Under the pieces are notes generated by a model. The model did not search any database and had not been told where the DNA came from. It saw nothing but the letters and a program-made list of their open reading frames with translations. Both the position numbers and the translations under genes were made by a program. Of a DNA stretch of 64,000 bases, positions 35,807-43,111 are shown piece after piece. The stretch's first letter is position 1. Every line of letters starts with the position of its first letter. The DNA is from Chloroflexota bacterium (lineage in GTDB: Bacteria; Chloroflexota; Anaerolineae; Anaerolineales; Villigracilaceae), in contig JACPVF010000004.1 of the NCBI GenBank assembly GCA_016191845.1, positions 1 through 64,000 of the forward strand. Direction: 5' to 3'.

Positions 35807-38650
35807 ATGCAACCCTCTGAACCCACTCAAGAACCAAGACGGACCGACAAGCAAACCCTCCAATACCGCACCCTGTTGACCTTCGGTGTGGCAGGCATAA
35901 TTGCCGTGATCCTGGTTGAGGTCTTCTACTTCAGCCTGATACGACAGAGCAATAATGCCTGGCAGTATTACGGATTGCTCATCAATAACGCCGTCCTGGG
36001 GCTGGCTATCCTGGTGGGCACCCTTCTGTTATGGCGGACTAAAAATATCTCACTGACAGCCTGGATATTCATCGGCATTGTCAACCTGACCTTTACGGTT
36101 GCCACGATCTTTGTTTCGGGTTTGGGCATCACTTTCGCTTTAGGGGCGGTAGCCTTTACAGCCCTTTTTGCCCTGCAAGCGTTGTCCAGGCGCAGTGTGC
36201 AAGTTGCCCTGGTACTCGGCGGAATGTTCAGCATTATCATGCTTGTCCTCGAATACGGCCTGCACTTCACCGAACGATTGCCGATCGAGTCGCAGATCCA
36301 GCAAGGCGTCATTATCGTGATAGGCGCAGTAGTGTTGTTCTTTGGTATTCATCTTGCCAGCAGCCAGATCGAGTTCAAGTCGCTGCGCACCCAACTCAAT
36401 GCGACTTATCTCATCACTCTGATTGTACCGGTGTTGATGATCGGCGTCCCCGCTCTGTTGAGCACACAGGATATTCTCACTCAGAAATCCAGACAGGGTT
36501 TGCAGGACGCTGCACAACAGGCATCCCAGGAAGTGGAAAGCTTCCTCCAGAGCACACTGAACAATGTGCAGGCAGATGCCTCGCTGCCCAGTTTGATCGG
36601 CTTCCTCAAGGGTGAGGAGACTGCTGAAGAATTGCAGGGTACCCTGTTGGCGCTCGGTTCGGCACAAAGGGAGATCAAGACTTATCTAATCCTCGATGCC
36701 CATGGAAAAAGTCTATTTGATAGCAGCGAGGAACAGGGGCACGTCGCCACGGACGAGTCGAACACTCCATATTATCAGAATGTTATCCTGCACCAACAGG
36801 CCTATGTCTCAGATGTGCTGTTCGATCCACAGACAGGTGCAGCAGAACTATACTTCAGCGCCCCCATTTCAGATGAAGACGGCACCTTGTTGGGCGTGCT
36901 GGTAGTCGAGTTTGATGCGGTCGTTCTGCAAAACCTGATTGCCCAGAACAACGTAACAAACACAGCCTCTTATATCGTTCTGATGGACGAGAACCACACT
37001 ATTCTAGCAGATGGAAGGAACGAGGGGTGGCTGTACAAGACCACCTCCCCGATCAGCACGGCACAGGTCACTGCTTTGCAGAATGCTCGAAGGCTCCCGC
37101 CTGGTCCACAGGAAAAATACCTGTTGAATCTCCCCAACCTGGAGGCTGGCCTGGCAAATTCCAATTCGAATTTCTTCTCTGTGGAGTTGGAAACGAGCGA
37201 TGCATCCCCCAGTGATGACCAAGCCAGCCTGATGCGCATGCAGCTCAAACCATGGACGGTAATTGCTGTGGAGCCTGGTGAGGTCTTCTTGCAACCTTTG
37301 TACGCTCAGTTGGGTGCAGGTGCAGCGCTGTTAGTGTTCCTTTTTATCGGTGCTTTTCTGTTAGCCAATCTATCGTCAAGGATGCTGGTGGCCCCGGTTC
37401 AGTCGCTGACCAAGACTGCGGAACGTATCCAGGCGGGTGACCTCACGGCCCATACCGACATACAACGCTCGGATGAGCTCGGCACCCTGGCCAATGTGTT
37501 GAATCAGACCGCAAGTCAGCTTTCCAATACCCTGAAAAGCCTGGAACGCAGCGTGGCCGAACGCACATATGACCTGGAGATCTCGCGCCTGCAAAGCGAG
37601 GAACGCTCCAGAAATCTGGAAACCATCAGCGAAGTCTCAAAAGCCATTTCTGCCGAGCAGCGCATGGACTTGCTGCTTCCGCTCATCACGCGTACTGTGA
37701 GTGAGAAGTTCGGCTTCTATCACACGGGCATCTTCCTGCTTGACCCGACCCGCACCTATGCCGTTCTGCAAGCAGCCAACAGCGAAGGCGGACAGCGCAT
37801 GCTGGCGCGCGGTCACCGGCTGCAAGTGGGTCAGACAGGTATCGTGGGCTATGTAGCCAACGCAGGGGAACCGCGCATCGCCCTCAACGTGGGTGCAGAC
37901 TCGGCTTTCTTCAACAACCCTGACCTGCCCAATACCCACTCCGAAATGGCCCTGCCGCTGGTTGTGCGCGGCGAAGTGATCGGCGTGCTGGATGTGCAAA
38001 GCGAGAAGCATGGTGCATTCACCGACAACGATGCCAACGTGCTGAGCACCCTGGCCGACCAGGTGGCCATTGCCATCGAAAATGCCCGCCTGTTCGAACG
38101 CACCCAACAGGCTCTCGAAGAAGTACAGAGCATGTACAGCCAGTACCTGCGACAGGAGTGGAAGGGCTTCGCGCAGCAGAACGCCAACATCGGCTATTAC
38201 CATTCGATCAACGGCGGCAGGTTGATCAACAAGCCCGTCCAGAATGAGACCATGCAACAGGCCCTGGAACGCGGCGAAGTAGTCGTAATCGATGGCGGAG
38301 CCACAAGCCAGCCGTCCATCGTCATGCCCGTCAAATTGCGCGGTGAATTGCTCGGCGTGCTGAACGTGATGTCACTGCAAAAGGATCGTCAGTGGGCTAA
38401 GGAGGAAGTAGCGCTGGTGCAGACCGCGTCCGACCGTCTGGCGCTGGCGCTCGAAAATGCCCGTCTGCTTCAGGACTCCCTGCGACGCGCCGAACGTGAA
38501 CGCAAGGTATCTGAGATTACCTCGACCATCCGTTCGACCAACGACCCGAACGAGATGATCCGCCTGGCGGTGCAGGAGTTGAAGAACGCCCTGGGCGTCA
38601 ACCGTATCGAAGTCCTGCCGCAATCCGTTTCGGAGCGGCCCGAATCCTAG
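35807..38650 (+). CDS. Receptor 8: multi-helix plus dCache/HAMP/GAF sensor without output domain
   Basis: A 947-residue paralogue of receptor 7: about six helices at 20-185, TM7 at 197-218, dCache at 219-501 (REIKTYLILDAHGKSLFDSS; FSAPISDEDGTLLGVLVVEF), TM8 at 502-522, HAMP at 523-580, a full GAF at 603-764 (FGFYHTGIFLLDPTRTYAV), a half-GAF module to 888 and the tail (SEITSTIRSTNDPNEMIRLA). The periplasmic domains of receptors 7 and 8 have diverged much more than the GAF parts, which suggests different ligands. The ATG is 23 bases after receptor 7. Confidence 0.92.
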   Translation: MQPSEPTQEPRRTDKQTLQYRTLLTFGVAGIIAVILVEVFYFSLIRQSNNAWQYYGLLINNAVLGLAILVGTLLLWRTKNISLTAWIFIGIVNLTFTVATIFVSGLGITFALGAVAFTALFALQALSRRSVQVALVLGGMFSIIMLVLEYGLHFTERLPIESQIQQGVIIVIGAVVLFFGIHLASSQIEFKSLRTQLNATYLITLIVPVLMIGVPALLSTQDILTQKSRQGLQDAAQQASQEVESFLQSTLNNVQADASLPSLIGFLKGEETAEELQGTLLALGSAQREIKTYLILDAHGKSLFDSSEEQGHVATDESNTPYYQNVILHQQAYVSDVLFDPQTGAAELYFSAPISDEDGTLLGVLVVEFDAVVLQNLIAQNNVTNTASYIVLMDENHTILADGRNEGWLYKTTSPISTAQVTALQNARRLPPGPQEKYLLNLPNLEAGLANSNSNFFSVELETSDASPSDDQASLMRMQLKPWTVIAVEPGEVFLQPLYAQLGAGAALLVFLFIGAFLLANLSSRMLVAPVQSLTKTAERIQAGDLTAHTDIQRSDELGTLANVLNQTASQLSNTLKSLERSVAERTYDLEISRLQSEERSRNLETISEVSKAISAEQRMDLLLPLITRTVSEKFGFYHTGIFLLDPTRTYAVLQAANSEGGQRMLARGHRLQVGQTGIVGYVANAGEPRIALNVGADSAFFNNPDLPNTHSEMALPLVVRGEVIGVLDVQSEKHGAFTDNDANVLSTLADQVAIAIENARLFERTQQALEEVQSMYSQYLRQEWKGFAQQNANIGYYHSINGGRLINKPVQNETMQQALERGEVVVIDGGATSQPSIVMPVKLRGELLGVLNVMSLQKDRQWAKEEVALVQTASDRLALALENARLLQDSLRRAERERKVSEITSTIRSTNDPNEMIRLAVQELKNALGVNRIEVLPQSVSERPES

Positions 38651-38656
38651 TGAGAG

Positions 38657-39454
38657 ATGACCATGACCAAAACAATCGCTATTTCAAATGAAAAGGGTGG
38701 GGTGGCCAAAACCACCACCACGCTCTCGCTTGGGGCCGCCCTGGCGGAATTGGGGCACAAGGTGCTGTTGATCGACCTCGACCCGCAAGCCAACCTGTCG
38801 CTGGCGCTGGGCATCGAGATCGGTGAGAGTGAATACACGTCGAGTAATGTGCTGATCGAGGCTACCCCACTGATGACAGCCGTGCGAACGACGGAGATCA
38901 ACAACCTCGATTTGATACCCTGCAACTCGCGTATCGAGAGCGCCGAACATTTCCTGCCCGTGCGGACGGGGTATATTTCCACCCTGCGCCGTTCGATCCA
39001 AAGCGCTGGCAACATGAAATACGAGTACATCCTGATGGACTGTCCCCCCGCGTTGGGCGCCATCACCATGAATGCACTCAGCGCCGCCAACCTGCTGGTG
39101 ATTCCCACCCAGGCGGAATACTTCTCGGCTTACGCCCTGCGCAACATGATGAACCTCATCCGCCGCATCCGCATGGAAAGCAACGCCGATCTGGCCTATC
39201 GCATCCTGGTGACGATGTTCGACCGCCGCAACCGCACGCATCGCAATATCAACGAGCAGTTGCGCAGCACCTTTGGCGAGGGCGTCTTCAAGACCGTCAT
39301 CGAAGTGGATACCAAACTGCGCGAAAGCCCCATCGCAGGCCTTCCCATTACACAATACCGACCCAACACCCGCGGCTCTGTCCAATATCGTGACCTGGCC
39401 CAGGAACTGGTGGAATATGCCAAAGAAGAAACAGAAAATCGACAAGCGTATTGA
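38657..39454 (+). CDS. ParA/Soj/MinD-type partitioning ATPase
   Basis: A 265-residue protein with the deviant Walker A motif KGGVAKTTTT, IDLDPQANLS and DCPPALGAITMNAL. It has no DNA-binding N-terminal domain and no ParB or parS-like partner next to it, so it is not a chromosome-partition pair. It sits between receptor 8 and the hybrid kinase and overlaps the kinase gene by 38 bases. ParA-like proteins encoded in chemotaxis operons (ParC of Vibrio, PpfA of Rhodobacter) place receptor arrays in the cell; the same job here is inferred. An ATG two codons downstream (38663) is an alternative start. Confidence 0.93.
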   Translation: MTMTKTIAISNEKGGVAKTTTTLSLGAALAELGHKVLLIDLDPQANLSLALGIEIGESEYTSSNVLIEATPLMTAVRTTEINNLDLIPCNSRIESAEHFLPVRTGYISTLRRSIQSAGNMKYEYILMDCPPALGAITMNALSAANLLVIPTQAEYFSAYALRNMMNLIRRIRMESNADLAYRILVTMFDRRNRTHRNINEQLRSTFGEGVFKTVIEVDTKLRESPIAGLPITQYRPNTRGSVQYRDLAQELVEYAKEETENRQAY

Positions 39455-42400
39455 TACGCTCTTTGACGGGATCCAGCCTGAAGAGGCGCCGTCGAAGCCA
39501 AAACGAGGCCAGGCCAAGGGTTCGCGCGAAGCGGGTGGCAGGCAGGTCGCTGACTCGAAATCGATCGTGTCAGCCCGCCCTGCGTCGCGTCAGCCCCTGG
39601 CCTCCACGGGGATCCTCACCCAGCGGGTCGATTCCCTTGTCGTGGATAATGGCAACGACATGGGCGTACCGCCCAGCATCTCCATTGGCTTCCAGACGGA
39701 CCAGACCAACTGGGCCACCCTGCATGTGGTGGACGAGGAACGCACCCGTACCTGGAGTTCCGACGACCAGATGCTCGTCAAGCAGGTGACGGACCAGCTC
39801 TCACTGGCCCTCGAGAATGCACGTCTGTTCCAGAAGGTGAGCGCCAGCGAAGCCCAGTTGAGTGAGGCATTGCGCATTGCACGCCTGGCCAACTGGGAAT
39901 ACGATTTCCTGGCCGACACCTTCACATTCAACGACCAGTTCTACAATGTGATGCGTACCAACGCCGAGCGTGAGGGCGGCTACACCATGAATGCCGCACG
40001 CTATGCGGAACGTTTCGTGCACCCTGACGATGCGCCGCTGGTGGGCATGGAGATCCAGAAGTCGGTCGAGACCACCGACCCGAACTTCAGCGCCAGCCTC
40101 GAACACCGCGTCACCTTTGGGGATGGAACGCTGGGCTATATAGCCGTGCGCTTCCGCATCCAGAAGGATGCGCAGGGACGCACAGTCCGTTCGTTCGGTG
40201 CGAACCAGGATGTCACCGAGAGCAAGATCGGTCAATTGGTGCAGAATGCCACGGCCCAAATCACGGAAGCCGCGCTGAATGCCGCCAGCCTGACGGACCT
40301 GTTGCGCGCCGTCCATGACGCGGCCCAACGGCTGGTTCCCGCCGACAATTTCTACATTGCCTTATACGATCCTTCCGAGGAAGTCATCAACTTCCCGTAT
40401 TTCGTGGACGAAAAGGATCCACCCCCGCCGCCGATGAAGTATGGGCTGGGTCTGACCAGCTACGTCATCCGTACGGCGGCCCCCCTGCTGGTGACGCCCG
40501 AGATGTACGAGCAACTCCAACAGGAAGGTCAGGTCACCCCCGACGGCGCACCCGGCGTGGACTGGTTGGGCATCCCTCTGCGTTCGGCAAAGGGCGTGCG
40601 TGGTGTCATGACCATTCAGACCTATGACCCGAAAATCCGCCTGAACGAGGGTCACATCCAGGGGCTGGTACCGCTGGCCGCCCAGGTGACAGCCGCCATC
40701 GAGCGTTTCGAAGCCCGCGATGCGCTGGCCAGATCCGAAGCAGACCTGCGCACCCTGTTCTCCTCGATGGAAGACGTGGTGTTGGTGGTGGATGGCGAGG
40801 GACGTTACACGCGCATCGCACCGACCAGCCCAGACCTGCTCGTCCGCCCGCCCGGAGAATTGCTCGGCAAACTCATGCATGAAGTGTTGCCGCGCGAGAC
40901 AGCAGACCGCTTCGTTTCCCTCATCCGCCAGACCCTGGAAACAGGCGACAGAATCCAGTTCGAATACGATCTGCCCATCGGAACCACGGTCTACTGGTTC
41001 CTGGCGACTCTCTCGAAATTGAACGAGAATGAAGTCTTCTGGGTGGCTCGTGACATCACCGAGCGAAAACTGGCAGAGGAAAGCCTGAAGCGCCGCAACA
41101 CCTATCTGGCCGCTTCGTCCGACATCGCCCGCCTGGTGACCTCCACCCTCGACCTGAACACCCTGTTCAACCGTACGGTCAACCTGGTACGTGAGCGCTT
41201 CGGTTTCTACCACGCTTCGATCTTCATCATCGAAGAGACCGGTTTCACCGCACACTTGCAAGAAGCCACGGGCGAGGCGGGTGCGGCCATGAAGGCACAA
41301 AGGCACAGCCTGCAGGTGGGTTCGCAGTCCATCGTGGGCCAGGTGACCCAGTCGGGCGTGCCCATCATCGTCAATGACACCGGGGCCAGCACGATGCACA
41401 AGTTCAATCCGCTGCTGCCCGATACCCGCGCTGAGGCGGCCATCCCGCTGCGGGTGGGCAACCGCGTCATCGGCGCATTGGACATCCAGTCCACGCAAAC
41501 GGAGGCCTTCAGCGAGGACGATGTGGCCGTGCTGCAGACCCTGGCCGATCAGGTGGCCATCGCCATCGACAACGCGCGCTCCTACGAGCTCTCGATCGAA
41601 GCCGTGAAGGAAATGCGCGAGATCGACCGCCTGAAGACCACCTTCCTGGCGAACATGAGTCACGAGCTGCGCACGCCGCTCAACTCGATCATCGGCTTCT
41701 CGCGCGTGATCCTCAAGGGCATCGACGGTCCGATCACTGACCTGCAACAAAGCGACCTGACTGCCATCTACAACTCGGGCCAGCACCTGCTCGGTCTGAT
41801 CAACGACATCCTCGATTTGTCCAAGATCGAGGCAGGCAAGATGGAACTGGCCTTCGAGGAAGTCAACATGAACGATATCATTACCAGCGTCATGTCCACA
41901 GTGACAGGCCTGGTCAAGGATAAGCAGATCCGCCTGCTCAAGAACGTTCCCGCTGACCTGCCTCATGCACATGCTGATCCGATCCGCCTGCGTCAGGTGT
42001 TGATCAACCTATTCTCCAACGCGGCCAAGTTCACAGACGAGGGTTCCATCACAGTCGACGCCTACATCCAGAATAATTCCTCGGGCCAGCCCGAGATCTA
42101 TGTGGGCGTGACCGATACAGGTCCTGGCATCGCTGAAAAGGATCAGGTCAAACTCTTCCAGCCCTTCTCTCAGGTAGACGATGCTCCCACCCGCAAGACA
42201 GGCGGCTCGGGCCTGGGCCTCTCGATCAGTCAGCGCCTGATTCACATGCATGGTGGCGAGATCGGCCTCAAGAGCGAAGTCGGCAAAGGCAGCACCTTCT
42301 TCTTCACGCTGCCCATCTACCGCGAACCCAAAGCTGCCGATGATGGTGGAAAGTTGGTCCTGGCCATCGACGACGACCCGCAGGTCATCAGCCTGTACGA

Positions 42401-43097
42401 GCGCTATCTACAATCCTCGGGATACCAGGTCATCCCGCTCAGCGATCCATCGCAGGCAGTCAAACGCGTGGCCGAACTCAAGCCCTTCGCCGTTACGCTC
42501 GACATCATGATGCCCGGAATCGACGGCTGGCAGGTCTTAACTGAGTTAAAATCGAACCCCGAGACCCGCGACATCCCCGTGATGATCTGCTCCATCATCG
42601 AGGAACAGGAGCGCGGATTCAGTCTGGGCGCATCCGACTACCTCGTCAAGCCCATCCTGGAAGAGGATTTGGTCCAGGCGCTCAACCGCATCAATCCTGA
42701 CGGATCCATCCGTGAAGTGTTGGTCATTGACGACAATCCCAATGACTTGAGCCTGATGGGCAAAATGCTCACCGACAATGGCAACTACAAGCCGCTCCTG
42801 GCTCAGGGTGGAGCCAAGGGCTGGGAGATGATCCTCAACCAGGCACCCCAGGCCGTCATCCTCGACCTGTTCATGCCCGATATGGATGGCTTCAAAATCC
42901 TTGAGAAGATGCGCACCAGCAAGGGCCTGAGCGAGATCCCCATCATCGTCGTCAGCAGCGGCGACCTGACGCCCGAGCAACGCAAGCAGCTCGAAGACTA
43001 CGGACAACAATTCGTCCACAAGAGCGGATTGAGCGAGAAGGAACTTATCACCAGCCTCGAACATGCCCTTCAGCGTGTCAAATCAGGCTCGGCTTAG
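39417..43097 (+). CDS. Soluble hybrid histidine kinase: half-GAF/PAS/GAF/PAS/GAF/HisKA/HATPase/REC/REC
   Basis: A 1226-residue cytoplasmic kinase with no membrane helix. A basic start (MPKKKQKIDKR) leads to a truncated GAF (about 87-140, ending LSLALENARLFQKV). Then PAS at 146-268, GAF at 271-431, PAS at 436-551, GAF at 563-721, HisKA with His in SHELRTPLNS (about 747), HATPase with DTGPGIAEKD and GGSGLGLSIS, and two receivers (TLDIMMPGIDG at 979-1091; ILDLFMPDMDG at 1099-1222). The ATG at 39417 is chosen because upstream sequence in this frame only overlaps parA; the overlap is 38 bases. It is the only kinase in the operon, so it is the probable common target of the eight receptors. Confidence 0.93.
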   Translation: MPKKKQKIDKRIDTLFDGIQPEEAPSKPKRGQAKGSREAGGRQVADSKSIVSARPASRQPLASTGILTQRVDSLVVDNGNDMGVPPSISIGFQTDQTNWATLHVVDEERTRTWSSDDQMLVKQVTDQLSLALENARLFQKVSASEAQLSEALRIARLANWEYDFLADTFTFNDQFYNVMRTNAEREGGYTMNAARYAERFVHPDDAPLVGMEIQKSVETTDPNFSASLEHRVTFGDGTLGYIAVRFRIQKDAQGRTVRSFGANQDVTESKIGQLVQNATAQITEAALNAASLTDLLRAVHDAAQRLVPADNFYIALYDPSEEVINFPYFVDEKDPPPPPMKYGLGLTSYVIRTAAPLLVTPEMYEQLQQEGQVTPDGAPGVDWLGIPLRSAKGVRGVMTIQTYDPKIRLNEGHIQGLVPLAAQVTAAIERFEARDALARSEADLRTLFSSMEDVVLVVDGEGRYTRIAPTSPDLLVRPPGELLGKLMHEVLPRETADRFVSLIRQTLETGDRIQFEYDLPIGTTVYWFLATLSKLNENEVFWVARDITERKLAEESLKRRNTYLAASSDIARLVTSTLDLNTLFNRTVNLVRERFGFYHASIFIIEETGFTAHLQEATGEAGAAMKAQRHSLQVGSQSIVGQVTQSGVPIIVNDTGASTMHKFNPLLPDTRAEAAIPLRVGNRVIGALDIQSTQTEAFSEDDVAVLQTLADQVAIAIDNARSYELSIEAVKEMREIDRLKTTFLANMSHELRTPLNSIIGFSRVILKGIDGPITDLQQSDLTAIYNSGQHLLGLINDILDLSKIEAGKMELAFEEVNMNDIITSVMSTVTGLVKDKQIRLLKNVPADLPHAHADPIRLRQVLINLFSNAAKFTDEGSITVDAYIQNNSSGQPEIYVGVTDTGPGIAEKDQVKLFQPFSQVDDAPTRKTGGSGLGLSISQRLIHMHGGEIGLKSEVGKGSTFFFTLPIYREPKAADDGGKLVLAIDDDPQVISLYERYLQSSGYQVIPLSDPSQAVKRVAELKPFAVTLDIMMPGIDGWQVLTELKSNPETRDIPVMICSIIEEQERGFSLGASDYLVKPILEEDLVQALNRINPDGSIREVLVIDDNPNDLSLMGKMLTDNGNYKPLLAQGGAKGWEMILNQAPQAVILDLFMPDMDGFKILEKMRTSKGLSEIPIIVVSSGDLTPEQRKQLEDYGQQFVHKSGLSEKELITSLEHALQRVKSGSA

Positions 43098-43111
43098 GAG
43101 AAACACACTCT

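Noticed and set aside
18460-38650. Tandem receptor genes considered as fragments of one broken kinase gene
   Set aside because: Each has its own start, complete input domain and the same C-terminal tail; overlaps are the ATGA type of coupled genes, not frameshifts.
18460-38650. CRISPR-like or short tandem repeats suspected from repeated strings
   Set aside because: The repeated strings are conserved GAF-coding segments 1.5-3 kb apart with no regular spacer pattern.
39273-39416. 48-residue N-terminal extension of the hybrid kinase
   Set aside because: It lies wholly inside parA in a different frame. The basic start at 39417 with a nearby purine-rich site is preferred.
40362-41972. 536-codon open frame antisense to the hybrid kinase
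   Set aside because: It mirrors the codon pattern of the PAS/GAF/HisKA coding strand, has no recognisable domain and no ribosome site. Such antisense frames are common in GC-rich DNA.
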